A DNA stretch of 64,000 nt from Thermoplasmata archaeon (GCA_023140195.1 JAGLME010000001.1:1-64000); one strand, 5' to 3'; positions 17,845-26,721 are shown, counted from the stretch's first letter. The notes: generated by a model not told the origin, from the sequence alone. Numbers and translations are program-made.

Positions 17845-18498
17845 ATGATTAGAGTAGCGCCATCCATTCTATCTGCGGATTTCAGCAAGCTCGGTGAAGA
17901 GATAAAGGCCATCGAGGACGGCGGGGCGGACCTTGTTCATATCGATGTCATGGACGGTAATTTCGTCCCCAACATTACCATCGGGCCCGTGGTAGTGGAG
18001 AGCATCAGACCGCTGACCAAGATGCCATTCGACGTTCATCTGATGGTCCGCAAACCGCAGGACTATGTGGAGGAATTCATCAATGCTGGTGCGGACATTC
18101 TCACCGTTCATGTGGAATCGGATCACAGCCCTCACGAGACCATCAAGCACATACATGATCTTGGGAAGCAGGCCGGAGTAGTGTTGAATCCCGGCACGCC
18201 TCTCTCCGTTGCTGAAGGTTTCATCAACGAGATCGAGATGGTTCTGATAATGACAGTGAATCCCGGTTTCGGTGGACAGGGCTTCATGCCAGAAGTTGTC
18301 CCGAAGATAGCGAAGGCGAAGGAGTTCATCGAGAAGGAAGGTCTTTCAGTGGACCTGGAAGTGGACGGGGGGATAACATCCGAGAACGCCAACCAGATCG
18401 CCTGCGCCGGGGGGAATATCTTGGTTGCAGGTTCTTTTGTTTTCAGAGGAAATCCCAAGGAGAGGATAGCGAGTCTGAAGGACGCCTGCTCAGAATAG
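17845..18498 (+). CDS. rpe: ribulose-phosphate 3-epimerase
   Basis: The 217-residue TIM barrel starts MIRVAPSILSADFSKLGEE. It contains HIDVMDGNFVPN with the metal-binding His and catalytic Asp, VMTVNPGFGGQGF-type phosphate loop residues (here MTVNPGFGGQGF), and EVDGGI near the C-terminus. It interconverts ribulose-5-phosphate and xylulose-5-phosphate. The start is set by homology and by the TATA box 26 bases upstream. An in-frame ATG at 17812 is upstream of that box and unlikely. With the divergent operon it completes most of the non-oxidative pentose phosphate pathway. Confidence 0.95.
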   Translation: MIRVAPSILSADFSKLGEEIKAIEDGGADLVHIDVMDGNFVPNITIGPVVVESIRPLTKMPFDVHLMVRKPQDYVEEFINAGADILTVHVESDHSPHETIKHIHDLGKQAGVVLNPGTPLSVAEGFINEIEMVLIMTVNPGFGGQGFMPEVVPKIAKAKEFIEKEGLSVDLEVDGGITSENANQIACAGGNILVAGSFVFRGNPKERIASLKDACSE

Positions 18499-18514
18499 AA
18501 TCGATACCCTTATT

Positions 18515-18712
18515 ATGCTGAAGTTCTCTCACAAGGGTCGCATGGAAAGACGTGGCGAGTTGCTGTTGTTCGTCATAATCACGTTTCTGATACCTGCGTT
18601 GCTGGTAATGGTGGATATCTTCCTGATAACCGACGTTATCTTGACGGTCTTCGCCTTCGTATGGATGGGCTTTTGTCTGATAGTTCTGACTCCCACCGTC
18701 AGAGGGGATTAG
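18515..18712 (+). CDS. small two-helix membrane protein
   Basis: 65 residues from ATG 18515; ATG 18542 (MERRGELLLF) is an alternative start. Two transmembrane helices are predicted at about residues 16-38 and 40-60, with charged ends. It follows rpe by 16 bases on the same strand and probably shares its transcript. I do not recognise the family. Confidence 0.55.
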   Translation: MLKFSHKGRMERRGELLLFVIITFLIPALLVMVDIFLITDVILTVFAFVWMGFCLIVLTPTVRGD

Positions 18713-18718
18713 GCAGGG

Positions 18719-19522
18719 TCACAGTCCAAGCATTCTCTTCATCTTCAGAGCATCATCGTCCTTGGCCTTCGTTTCGAGAATTATCACTATGTCGTATTTC
18801 TTCTCCTTGAATACCGATAATCCGGGACCATAGTCCGGCTCCCCCTGGCCCAGGTCCTGATGTTCTATCTCTCCCCGGTCCCTGTACCGGATGCAACTGA
18901 GATGGCAGTGCATTACATCGTTCCCCAACTCTTCGTACTTGGAGAAGACATATTCGAAATCCTCTTTCGTCTTGAGCCCTCCACCCAGCCTTGCGTGATG
19001 ATGGGCCCAGTCGACCACAGGGATCGTTCCCTCAACATCCTTGCACATCTCCACGACGTCCTCTATGGTCCCCCAGGCGCTCTTCTTGCCCGTCACTTCC
19101 AGTCCCAACAGAACGCTCCATCCCTCTTTCTGGATCTTCCTCAGCATGTAATTGAGCTGTCTCCTGATGTTCCTCTCCACCACTTCCTTCTTCATTCCGT
19201 GGTGGAAACCAGGATGAAACGCGATGATCGGCGCTTCCATGATGTCGCATAGTTCTGCGACCCTGTATATCCAGATCCGGCTCTTCTTCACCGTCTCCTT
19301 GGTTTTCGAGTTCAGGTTGATGTAGTAGGGAGCATGGGCCGAGAGCCTGATGCCGTTCTTCTTCGCTTCTTTGCCAATTATCTCAGCAGTCTCCGGTTTT
19401 GTGTTCACGTGGTAAACGAACTCGACCTCCATGGCGTTGAGCCCTCTTTCTTTGAGGATACTCATACTCTCTCGGGTCGATTTGGCTCCATGAGGTATGC
19501 CCGCAGGACCGAGGTAGATCAT
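18719..19522 (-). CDS. endonuclease IV-like TIM-barrel protein
   Basis: About 267 residues from MIYLGPAGIPHGAKST. Metal-ligand motifs of AP endonuclease family 2 (Nfo) are visible: LSAHAPYYINL, IAFHPGFHHG, LGLEVTGKKSAWG, VVDWAHHHAR, HCHLSC and a final IILETK. In the segment IEHQDLGQG the Asp of the usual DxH pair is not conserved although the His is. It probably acts on DNA abasic sites, but a sugar-isomerase-like role is possible because of this change. It converges on the small membrane protein. Confidence 0.8.
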   Translation of the reverse strand: MIYLGPAGIPHGAKSTRESMSILKERGLNAMEVEFVYHVNTKPETAEIIGKEAKKNGIRLSAHAPYYINLNSKTKETVKKSRIWIYRVAELCDIMEAPIIAFHPGFHHGMKKEVVERNIRRQLNYMLRKIQKEGWSVLLGLEVTGKKSAWGTIEDVVEMCKDVEGTIPVVDWAHHHARLGGGLKTKEDFEYVFSKYEELGNDVMHCHLSCIRYRDRGEIEHQDLGQGEPDYGPGLSVFKEKKYDIVIILETKAKDDDALKMKRMLGL

Positions 19523-19674
19523 CGGAATCACAACTCCTGAAATGTGCATAAACCTTTGCTTCGTGGGTCAGTTTTCGCATAGCCAGATTATTATGTCCGT
19601 ATACGCCCACAAAATCCAGAGCTCCGGAGGGGCAACCTTTTTAGGATACTGAGATTCTCTCGGATAAGGGTAGA

Positions 19675-20157
19675 ATGGAGATAATCAGCATTCCGGTCGA
19701 GAACCCTGAGAACCTGAACCTGGTCATTGGACAGACCCACTTCATAAAGAGCGCGGAGGACCTGTACGAAGCATTCGTCGGGGCGGCACCTTCCATGAAG
19801 TTCGGTGTGGCCTTCTGCGAGGCGTCCGGTCCGTGTCTGGTCAGAGTGGAGGGGAATGACGATTCTCTGAAGAACTTGGCAGCCAAGAACGCGATGAACA
19901 TTGGAGCTGGCCACTCCTTCATAGCCTTTATGAAGGAAGGTTTTCCTCTCAACGTCCTCAACGCGATTAAGAACGTCCCCGAGGTGTGCAACATCTTCGC
20001 GGCCACGGCCAATCCCATTGACATCGTGGTGGCGGAGAACGAGAGGGGCAGAGGGATCATCGGGGTCGTCGATGGAGAACGGTCCAAGGGCATTGAGACC
20101 GAAGAGGATGTGAAGGAAAGGAAGAAGTTCCTCAGGAAGATAGGATACAAGTTGTGA
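19675..20157 (+). CDS. adenosine-specific kinase (DUF355 family)
   Basis: The 160-residue protein starting MEIISIPVENPENLNLVIGQ matches the small archaeal and bacterial DUF355 family. Signature segments are THFIKSAEDLYEA, KFGVAFCEASGPCLVR, GHSFIAFMKEGFP and ATANPIDIVVAENERGRGI. One member of the family has been reported to bind adenosine and phosphorylate it, but the physiological role is poorly defined. It is followed by a membrane protein gene whose possible GTG start overlaps the stop. Confidence 0.85.
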   Translation: MEIISIPVENPENLNLVIGQTHFIKSAEDLYEAFVGAAPSMKFGVAFCEASGPCLVRVEGNDDSLKNLAAKNAMNIGAGHSFIAFMKEGFPLNVLNAIKNVPEVCNIFAATANPIDIVVAENERGRGIIGVVDGERSKGIETEEDVKERKKFLRKIGYKL

Positions 20158-20546
20158 GCATCTTGATGGAAGTGGAAGAAACAGAAGTGCAGGAAGTATC
20201 TTCAGAGGAAGAACCCGAGTCCGGTGAACCCTTCGATGTGTCGCTCGTTGCCAAAGCCTTGATTCTTTTCGGCCTTTCCACACTGGTCATCTACCTTGTG
20301 CTGAGATACCTTGCTGTCACTACATATGCCGATTCGATGTGGATGGCCACCTCAGTGCTTCAACCCGGGGCCTTTGAGGGTGTTATTGCCGTTGTGGTCA
20401 TTTTCATCTTCTTCGGGGCCATCGCCTATCTCATACATATTCAGTTCATGAAGCTGGCCCTCATCGCCGAGGATGTGTTGGGAGCTGAAGGTGCCGAGCT
20501 CTTATCTGAGGAGGAAGGAACCGGGTCAAACTTGAATGGACCTTGA
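20154..20546 (+). CDS. hypothetical two-helix membrane protein
   Basis: 130 residues from GTG 20154, which overlaps the stop of the kinase gene, or 126 from ATG 20166. An acidic N-terminus (about 30 residues, VEETEVQEVSSEEEPE) precedes transmembrane helices at about residues 34-56 and 76-99. A second acidic stretch ends the protein. It is co-transcribed with adenosine-specific kinase. The family is not recognised. Confidence 0.6.
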   Translation: MSILMEVEETEVQEVSSEEEPESGEPFDVSLVAKALILFGLSTLVIYLVLRYLAVTTYADSMWMATSVLQPGAFEGVIAVVVIFIFFGAIAYLIHIQFMKLALIAEDVLGAEGAELLSEEEGTGSNLNGP

Positions 20547-20654
20547 TGTGTCGAACTTCAGAAACTGTTAGAATTATAATATGAGCACAAGAAACGAATC
20601 ATCTTAACATTCCTACACTCACGATTATCAAATAATATACTGAAACGAAAAGAA

Positions 20655-20662
20655 TCTTATAC
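20655..20662 (+). promoter_or_regulatory. TATA-like box before small DNA-binding gene
   Basis: CTTATACA lies in an AT-rich 170-base gap and would start a leader of about 35 bases before the TTG start at 20720. Confidence 0.45.
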
Positions 20663-20719
20663 ACATCATTCACAATTCGGAGACCAAGAAAACACATTCT
20701 ACCCAACGGAGGTCCCAAC

Positions 20720-21094
20720 TTGCAGGCTACAATCCCTGAGGAGGCTCAAGAAGATAATGGGTTAGTGGAGAGTTACATATCTCCGCATGGAATAGATGTG
20801 GAGGACGCCAAGATAATCAGGTTCACCTACAATAACCCCCGGTCAATGCCGACCATCTGCACCATCCTGGGCATCCCTATTGCGGAATGCCACAGGCGGA
20901 TAAAGAAGCTCATGTCGCTGGCACTGATAAAGCGCTTTCAGGTCTCTTCCTCACTCTCAACTTCAAACAGCAGGGGAAAAGTGTTCTACTCGGCGAACAG
21001 GGAAAAGGTCGAGATATCGACCGTTGACAACAGGACCCGGGTCAGGTTGAAGAAGGTCAGCGTTCCCGATGGGTCGATCTTCCAGTTCGCTTAG
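20720..21094 (+). CDS. small winged-helix DNA-binding protein
   Basis: 124 residues from a TTG start. GGAGGT seven bases upstream fixes this start. Residues about 28-90 form a winged helix: SMPTICTILGIPIAECHRRI as helix-turn-helix, then LMSLALIKRF and the wing GKVFYSANREKVEI. It probably regulates transcription. No neighbour is close enough on the same strand to suggest a target. The alternative, an RNA-binding role, cannot be excluded. Confidence 0.65.
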   Translation: MQATIPEEAQEDNGLVESYISPHGIDVEDAKIIRFTYNNPRSMPTICTILGIPIAECHRRIKKLMSLALIKRFQVSSSLSTSNSRGKVFYSANREKVEISTVDNRTRVRLKKVSVPDGSIFQFA

Positions 21095-21150
21095 GACCGT
21101 CAGCCCTTTTTGGATTCACATTTTGCGAATCAAGAGAGTTCATTCAATGC

Positions 21151-21528
21151 CTATGGGCTCTCATCCTTCTGTTCTTCAGGAAATCCCTGAACGATCCCGA
21201 AGACGTTGCCGTCGCTGTCCTTGATGTGGGCGTACCACCCTACCTCAGGGATTTCGGTCTTGGGAACGTCAATCTCCGCTCCCAGTTCCAGTGCCTTCTG
21301 AAGGTACGGCTCAATCTCATCCACATCCACATACACATAGGGTGATTTTCCGGGTTCTACTTTCTCAGCCTTCAATATCCCTCCGCCCACACCCTTGGGT
21401 GTTTTGTAGATCATGTATTCCTCTCCCCAGGATTCGAACTCCCATCCGAACAGTCCTGAGAGCAGGTTCTTGGTCCTTTCAAGGTCCGTGGTGGTCCACT
21501 CTATGTGACAGAATGCGTTTTTGGTCAT
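21151..21528 (-). CDS. VOC-family (glyoxalase/dioxygenase fold) protein
   Basis: The 125-residue protein starts MTKNAFCHIEWTTTDLERTK. It has the two beta-alpha-beta-beta-beta modules of the vicinal oxygen chelate superfamily: FGWEFESWGEEYMIYKTPKG in the first, and WYAHIKDSDGNVFGIVQG in the second. Candidate metal ligands are His8 and the acidic residues of the second module. The substrate cannot be read from sequence; small VOC proteins of this kind include resistance and detoxification proteins. Confidence 0.8.
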   Translation of the reverse strand: MTKNAFCHIEWTTTDLERTKNLLSGLFGWEFESWGEEYMIYKTPKGVGGGILKAEKVEPGKSPYVYVDVDEIEPYLQKALELGAEIDVPKTEIPEVGWYAHIKDSDGNVFGIVQGFPEEQKDESP

Positions 21529-21611
21529 ATTCTACCTCCAACCCCTCATCTGATGTGCATATATATGATCTCTATGAGGGGATGTGTGAAACTACTTCCG
21601 GATATAGAAAC

Positions 21612-22439
21612 TTAACCCAGATAATAAGCCAGTCCAGCGATGATCATGAATGTCACCGTGTGGGCAACCTCATTGTATCCAATCTGACGGACCTGCAGCG
21701 TTTTCTCGAACCTGTGTGCCACGGCCCAGAGCGCCTTGATCGTCACAGGAATGAGTGCTACTGGGGCAAAAGGTGGAAGCACCCCAATCGCTGTGGAACC
21801 CACCACTACCATAGCCAGTGCAACGAGATGGTAGAGAATCGATGGATATCCGTGTCTCATTCGCTCCCCGACAGGTCCCTGGGTGGCCTTCTTCGACCTC
21901 ACAAGGTACCGAACGTGGTAAACGCTCCCCGAGAAGAAGAGAAGACATAGGACGTACAGGCCCCCGGTCTGGATCGAGAGCTCCCCCGAACCAACCAACT
22001 CGGCTGCCGGAGCCGCCAGCGTGAGCCCCATCATGCCTGCGATTTCGCCTCCCGCAGTGAACTCCTTCTTCTGTTTGCTCAATATGAGAGTCAGGACCCC
22101 GATGATCAGGGCAAGAAGTGCGAATTGCAGAATATCCCACAGCCCAGCCACGAACACTAGGTATGCTCCTCCCCCAAGGGCGATAAGGGAATAGAACGCA
22201 GACAATCCAAGCGCTCCTGTCCTCAATCTCCCATCCTTTGAAGGACGCAGACCCACATTCCAAGCATGTCTCGCCATGTAACCGAATATGACCGAGATCA
22301 ACAGCACAATGCCGTTCAGACCGAAGCTGCCGCCGACGAAGGTGCCCAGGATGAAACAGGCGATTAGAATCGACCAGGCTCCGTGCTGCTTGGGAAAGGA
22401 AGATGATAACGCTCTGCGCCACTCGCTATCCACGGACAA
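21612..22439 (-). CDS. YwiC-like integral membrane protein
   Basis: 275 residues with about eight or nine hydrophobic segments. The N-terminal FPKQHGAWSILI is the hallmark of the YwiC-like family. VGLRPSKDGRLRTGALGL and KQKKEFTAGGEIAGMMGL are further conserved loops. The function of the family is unknown. The gene starts six bases after the stop of the FilR1-type regulator on the same strand, so the regulator may be part of the same transcript. Confidence 0.8.
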   Translation of the reverse strand: MSVDSEWRRALSSSFPKQHGAWSILIACFILGTFVGGSFGLNGIVLLISVIFGYMARHAWNVGLRPSKDGRLRTGALGLSAFYSLIALGGGAYLVFVAGLWDILQFALLALIIGVLTLILSKQKKEFTAGGEIAGMMGLTLAAPAAELVGSGELSIQTGGLYVLCLLFFSGSVYHVRYLVRSKKATQGPVGERMRHGYPSILYHLVALAMVVVGSTAIGVLPPFAPVALIPVTIKALWAVAHRFEKTLQVRQIGYNEVAHTVTFMIIAGLAYYLG

Positions 22440-22445
22440 GACTGA

Positions 22446-23174
22446 TCACTTCAGCTTGTGGCCCACGTTCCAAAGGTGATTCACCAGGTCCTCGCACCAC
22501 TTCATGAACTGCGGGTCTTCGGATGCGAATGCCTTTGACGTGTCGGGTTCCAGCTTCTCATTGGGAAAGAACAGCATTGCCTCGCTGCCTGTCACCACGG
22601 TCAGCGCAGGTAGCTTTGGAACCGTTCTCCACAGCTCTGGTATGGTCGCCTCGAATGATTCTGGAGGCTTGAAGGTCTGATCGATTATGATCCTGAAGTC
22701 AGCTCCCTGCGAGATCTTCTCCCTGATCACCGGCACGACATCCAGCATCACCTCGTTGGTCACCGCCCAAACGCGTCCCTCGGACCGCCTTATCACCCTC
22801 TCCACACGCTGGATGTTGGACACGCTGCCGTCCATTCGTGTGCTCTCCGCTAACTCTCCGAGGCGTGAGACGAGGTTCGATGGAAGAAGTGAGAGTTCGT
22901 GGTCCTGGAAGAATTCTGAGTGCTTTGAGATGAAGTCCATGTCCGCGAGGGTCGAGAGCGCAAGATGACCGAGCGGGCTCGCGTGATAACTGCCATCAGC
23001 CCCCTTCTGCACGAACTTGAAACTACGCAGTCTGTCCAGACCCACCTGGGTCTCCTCTATGCTCGTTCCCAACAGCTGGGCTATGTCTTCAGCAGATCCA
23101 GGTTCGACCGCGATCGTTCGCAGGATATTCATTCTGACTGGATTTGCCAGTTCAAGAAGCAGATTGTTTGCCAT
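22446..23174 (-). CDS. FilR1-type winged-helix transcriptional regulator
   Basis: 242 residues. An N-terminal winged helix (about 1-75, GSAEDIAQLLGTSIEETQVG) is followed by the domain named after methanogenesis regulatory protein FilR1 (about 115-235). That domain shows RVWAVTNEVMLDVVPVIREKI, ADFRIIIDQTF and AMLFFPNEK. Such regulators are widespread in euryarchaea and control varied genes, so the name does not imply methanogenesis here. GAGGAGA precedes the ATG. It is upstream of, and probably co-transcribed with, the YwiC-like gene. Confidence 0.85.
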   Translation of the reverse strand: MANNLLLELANPVRMNILRTIAVEPGSAEDIAQLLGTSIEETQVGLDRLRSFKFVQKGADGSYHASPLGHLALSTLADMDFISKHSEFFQDHELSLLPSNLVSRLGELAESTRMDGSVSNIQRVERVIRRSEGRVWAVTNEVMLDVVPVIREKISQGADFRIIIDQTFKPPESFEATIPELWRTVPKLPALTVVTGSEAMLFFPNEKLEPDTSKAFASEDPQFMKWCEDLVNHLWNVGHKLK

Positions 23175-23300
23175 TCTCCTCTACCCCCATGAGCATATTG
23201 CGGTTCTTTGGCAGGAAAGCGACAAGCTCGTATTTGGTGTTTGCGCCGTTTCCAGACTCATCCAGCAGCCCTCTTGTGATGGGCCTACTGGCATCCTCGA

Positions 23301-23819
23301 TTATTCTCTCTCAACATCTATCGTGAGCTTGACGGGGTTGGTCAGGCAGTAGACGGCAGGGCACCTCTCCTCTGCCAGCTTCTTCAAGTTCTCTATCGTT
23401 GCCTCGTCTGCATCAGAGCTGATGGTTACTTTCCATTCAACTCCTTCCACAATGGGATTATCTGACAGTCCCACGACCTTGGACACATCCACATGCGACT
23501 CAGCCTCTACCACTAGCTTGGTGAGCGCAACTCCTTCCATGGCCGCAAGTGACGCGAAGGTGAACGCGTAGCACGACGCGAGACCATACAGGCAGTAGTT
23601 CAACGGACCAGGGGCGCTTCCCCATCCGCCGAGTTTGCTCGGCATATCCGCTTCGATAGTGAAGGATCCTCCTTCCACGTTCATTAATGAGCGGAACTGT
23701 GGTTGTCCGTCCTCGAAGATCCATTCCCCCTTGACCTTCGGATTGATCTTTGCGTTCGAGGGGTCCTCTTGGATATCTTTCACGAGCTTTTCTAGCTTCT
23801 CCACGTTGACATGGTTCAT
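23301..23819 (-). CDS. OsmC-family protein
   Basis: 172 residues. The OsmC/Ohr fold is indicated by GWGSAPGPLNYCLYGLASCY with a conserved cysteine at the core of the long helix. The second cysteine region is LAEERCPAVYCLTNP. Family members reduce organic or inorganic hydroperoxides, or have unknown thiol roles. It sits upstream of the FilR1-type regulator with a 126-base gap, so co-transcription is possible but uncertain. Confidence 0.88.
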   Translation of the reverse strand: MNHVNVEKLEKLVKDIQEDPSNAKINPKVKGEWIFEDGQPQFRSLMNVEGGSFTIEADMPSKLGGWGSAPGPLNYCLYGLASCYAFTFASLAAMEGVALTKLVVEAESHVDVSKVVGLSDNPIVEGVEWKVTISSDADEATIENLKKLAEERCPAVYCLTNPVKLTIDVERE

Positions 23820-23936
23820 GTTAGCTTGAAGAATGATTTGCTATTTACACGTTGAGCCTGGGGAAGTTCTCCCTTATCTGACTGTAAGAAGGCTTTCGGG
23901 ACTTTTCGCCGATTTAGTGAAGGTCTCGAATGAAAC

Positions 23937-24386
23937 TCAAAGGTCCAGTTTGTCCACCCAATCAGGAACCCTTCTGTCCTCTCCACCATCGTACTTCGGC
24001 CAGACCGGCTTAATGTCGATTATCGGAGAACCATCTATCGTGTCCAGGCCTTTCACTCTTATCTTGTTCCCTTCGTGTCCAAGCAACTTCACCGTCGAGA
24101 TGCCGATCGGGTTGGGTCTCTGGGGACACCTGCAGGCGAAGATGCCCACGACCGGCACATCCGGGTTGCCCTGAGGGCGGTGATGAAGGTTACACTCGTC
24201 TACCCGGTCCATCCAGAAAACGACAATCACGTGAGAGTACTTGGTTATGTCATCCAGACCGTCGGCGTAGTCCTCGTTCACCACTATCTCGGTGATCTCG
24301 TCGTCAAAGCCGCCGAACTGGGGCTCCTTGATGCTGTTCCTTGCCACCCCGATTGGTTTGAGCGTGATTTCATTCACGTTGCCCAT
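23937..24386 (-). CDS. trmO: tRNA (N6-threonylcarbamoyladenosine37) N6-methyltransferase, TrmO/TsaA family
   Basis: 149 residues beginning MGNVNEITLKPIGVARNSIK. The family signature CRCPQRPNPIGISTVKLLG and the conserved GLDTIDGSPIIDIKPVWP are both present. Family members use S-adenosylmethionine to methylate t6A37 in tRNA. The protein is a minimal beta-barrel form without the C-terminal extension of bacterial TrmO. The gene stands alone and is divergent from the HAD gene. Confidence 0.88.
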   Translation of the reverse strand: MGNVNEITLKPIGVARNSIKEPQFGGFDDEITEIVVNEDYADGLDDITKYSHVIVVFWMDRVDECNLHHRPQGNPDVPVVGIFACRCPQRPNPIGISTVKLLGHEGNKIRVKGLDTIDGSPIIDIKPVWPKYDGGEDRRVPDWVDKLDL

Positions 24387-24506
24387 TATCTTATGACAAC
24401 GTTATAAAGCTGTTGTGAGGATGAATTCCCCGCTCATTGCGCTGAACCATTAAGTAATAAGACGCCTTAAGCGGGTTTCTGGCAACCAGAGGGATTGTTG
24501 ACTCAT

Positions 24507-25193
24507 ATGGAAAGAGATGATTTGAGAGCGGTAATATTCGATTTCCATGCCACCTTGGCCTATAAGGAGAAATCTGTGGCAACGAGAGATGTAATCAACG
24601 TCCTTCAGACTGCCGGGTACGACGTTGGACCGCAGGAGTGGGAGGCGGCCTATCGATTCGTTTTCTTCATCGACTACCCCCGGGAGAGGATCGGAGGCTG
24701 GAAGGAATACAGAGCCAAGGTGTTCGAGCATTTGGGAATCGATCATACAGAAAGGCTGCACGAAGAACTTGATCAGCTCTTTCTTCAAGGCAATGTCTGG
24801 AAGATGTATCCAGAAGTTCCTGGGGTGTTGAAGGCTCTTTCGGATCATTTCAGACTTGGTGTGGCTACAACCATTCCGAGTTTCCAGGTCATTCCCATCC
24901 TTGGGGACCTTGCATCCAGCTTCAGTTTCATTGGCACTGGCGATACTGTTGGTAAGGCAAAAGGGAGTCGTTCATTCTACCTCACAATTGCCGAGAAGCT
25001 TGGTGCTGAGCCCAACGAAAGCCTGATTGTTGGTGATGATGTACTCTTGGATATTCAGATCCCGCATTCGCTTGGATTCCACACGATCCAGTTGGCCAGA
25101 AACAACGAACCACAATGTGAAGTTGCGGACTTCCGGTTTTCCTCTCTTGAAGAAATCTTAGCGCTGGTTCTTCCGGGTGGTGGTTCAGATTGA
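24507..25193 (+). CDS. HAD-superfamily hydrolase-like protein
   Basis: About 228 residues from ATG 24507; TTG 24495 is an alternative. Motif I reads VIFDFHATLAY: the nucleophile Asp is present, but the second Asp (acid/base of phosphatases) is His. Motif II is GVATTIPSF. The conserved lysine lies in TVGKAKGSR, and motif IV is LIVGDDVLLDIQIP. The change in motif I resembles haloacid dehalogenase-like members more than typical phosphatases. The next gene, a nucleoside phosphorylase, starts inside the stop codon (TTGA), so the products probably act together, perhaps on nucleotides or sugar phosphates. Confidence 0.8.
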   Translation: MERDDLRAVIFDFHATLAYKEKSVATRDVINVLQTAGYDVGPQEWEAAYRFVFFIDYPRERIGGWKEYRAKVFEHLGIDHTERLHEELDQLFLQGNVWKMYPEVPGVLKALSDHFRLGVATTIPSFQVIPILGDLASSFSFIGTGDTVGKAKGSRSFYLTIAEKLGAEPNESLIVGDDVLLDIQIPHSLGFHTIQLARNNEPQCEVADFRFSSLEEILALVLPGGGSD

Positions 25194-26026
25194 CCAAGGA
25201 ATTGGATGCTAAAGGAATCTCCCTGTTCTCTGGACTTCCTTCAAAGGACGCAGTACTCAACCCCGAAGATCTGATGGAGTACGTCATGAAGGTCCATGAA
25301 AAAGAGCCGCCTAAGGTCCCTAAGTACTGTATTCTCGGGTTCTTCAAAGAGATGTACGATTACATTGAGAAGGAATATGACTCACGGGTGATTCACTGGC
25401 CTTCCAAGAAGAACCCGATGTTCGGGGCCATCCACATATTCGAGTACAAAGACATCGACGTTTCTTTCATCTTCCCTGGCATCGGCAGTCCCAACGCTGC
25501 AGCGATGCTTGAAATGATGATCGCTTTTGGTGGAGAGTACTTCATTTCTCTGGGAGGAGTTGGGATTCTCACAGATCGAATCAAGCGGGGAGAGGTCATC
25601 ATACCCACCAAGGCGCTCCGCGATGAAGGTACGTCATTTCATTACCAAGAGCCCAGCAGGTATTCCTATCCGAGCCCCTTGATAATCGAGTACATTAAGA
25701 AGTCACTCAAAGAGAACAACAGGCCGTTCCATGAAGGAGGGACCTGGACCACAGATGCCTTTTTCAGAGAAACCCATGAGAAAGTCAGAGAATTCCACGA
25801 TGAAGGTTGTCTCACTGTTGAGATGGAGGCTTCGGCACTTTTCTCAGTGGGAGAATTCAGGGATGTCGATGTCGGAGGACTGTTCGCTGCTGGAGACTGT
25901 GTTGCTGGACCTAAATGGGACGCCAGAAGAAAGAAAGGCGAGGGTGACAATGTCAAGGAAGAAAGACGGGAGATCCTTGGTTACGCCTTGAACGCTTTCC
26001 GCATTCTTGACTCGGACACGAGGTGA
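25190..26026 (+). CDS. nucleoside phosphorylase
   Basis: 278 residues from a TTG start overlapping the HAD stop by four bases. The PNP/uridine phosphorylase fold is clear: FPGIGSPNAAAMLEMMIAFG, FISLGGVGILTDRIKRGEVI, and the substrate signature LTVEMEASALFSVGE followed by AAGDC. It cleaves nucleosides with phosphate to a base and ribose-1-phosphate. The base specificity cannot be fixed from sequence. An N-terminal extension of about 45 residues precedes the core. Coupling with the HAD protein suggests nucleoside salvage. Confidence 0.88.
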   Translation: MTKELDAKGISLFSGLPSKDAVLNPEDLMEYVMKVHEKEPPKVPKYCILGFFKEMYDYIEKEYDSRVIHWPSKKNPMFGAIHIFEYKDIDVSFIFPGIGSPNAAAMLEMMIAFGGEYFISLGGVGILTDRIKRGEVIIPTKALRDEGTSFHYQEPSRYSYPSPLIIEYIKKSLKENNRPFHEGGTWTTDAFFRETHEKVREFHDEGCLTVEMEASALFSVGEFRDVDVGGLFAAGDCVAGPKWDARRKKGEGDNVKEERREILGYALNAFRILDSDTR

Positions 26027-26112
26027 TTCCTTGTTGAAAGAGGCTTTTTCGTAACTAGATACTCCTACCGAAGGCCCCCGCAAGATTCAAATAATACACA
26101 AAAAGCGTACTA

Positions 26113-26721
26113 ATGAGTTTATGTGCTGGTGACGAGTATCGTTTTTCAATGGGACTTCGAGGTGTTGTGGGGAGGAAGTGGAAACTCTTCGCCTTTGCAC
26201 TGGGTATGACCCTACTCTTGGTTCTTCTCGATTACTTGAACCCCTTCGTTGACTTCTACAAGACCTGGAACATGCACTACGTGATCAATCACCAGGTCGG
26301 CTTCCTGGTCTTTCTTATTCCAATATTCTTCTTCCTGGGCGTCATCTCAGAATGGGAGGTCATCTCAGAATCTGAGGACATGTCAGAGCTTTTCTTTGCA
26401 TGCGTTCTGATACCGGTCTACTATTACATCCTCAAGGGCTTCGTGTTCCTATTCCTCATTGCCCAGGACCCCAATCTTCCTCATGTTATCGGAGCCTGGT
26501 ACGGTGGATACATCCTTGATTGGCGAGACTTCACAATCATCTACTACTTCAGCCTCCCATTGTCCATGTTGCTTGTTTGGCGCTATTGCTTTGGTTTCAT
26601 GGTTCTTGGCTACATCACAAGCCACATTTTCGGCAGGAGCATCCGCAACTTGGCTAGGACCGCCCTTTCACGAATATCCGACAGATTCGGCCAAGGTCCG
26701 GGGAAGGAGTTGGTCGTATGA
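26113..26721 (+). CDS. hypothetical polytopic membrane protein
   Basis: 202 residues from ATG 26113; ATG 26149 (MGLRGVVGRKWK) is possible. About five hydrophobic segments are seen at roughly residues 25-43, 62-80, 92-116, 138-160 and 162-180. No known motif is visible. Its stop overlaps the next gene by ATGA, so the pair is translationally coupled. An AT-rich TATA-like stretch (CAAATAATAC) lies near 26090. Confidence 0.65.
   Translation: MSLCAGDEYRFSMGLRGVVGRKWKLFAFALGMTLLLVLLDYLNPFVDFYKTWNMHYVINHQVGFLVFLIPIFFFLGVISEWEVISESEDMSELFFACVLIPVYYYILKGFVFLFLIAQDPNLPHVIGAWYGGYILDWRDFTIIYYFSLPLSMLLVWRYCFGFMVLGYITSHIFGRSIRNLARTALSRISDRFGQGPGKELVV

Noticed and set aside
22446-23174. Evidence for methanogenesis from the FilR1-type domain
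   Set aside because: The domain name comes from one methanogen regulator, and no methanogenesis gene is in the window.
23150-23300. Protein-like reading (RPITRGLLDESGNGANTKYE) in the gap between the OsmC and FilR1-type genes
   Set aside because: No ATG, GTG or TTG opens it after the upstream stop, so it is either chance or too decayed to call.
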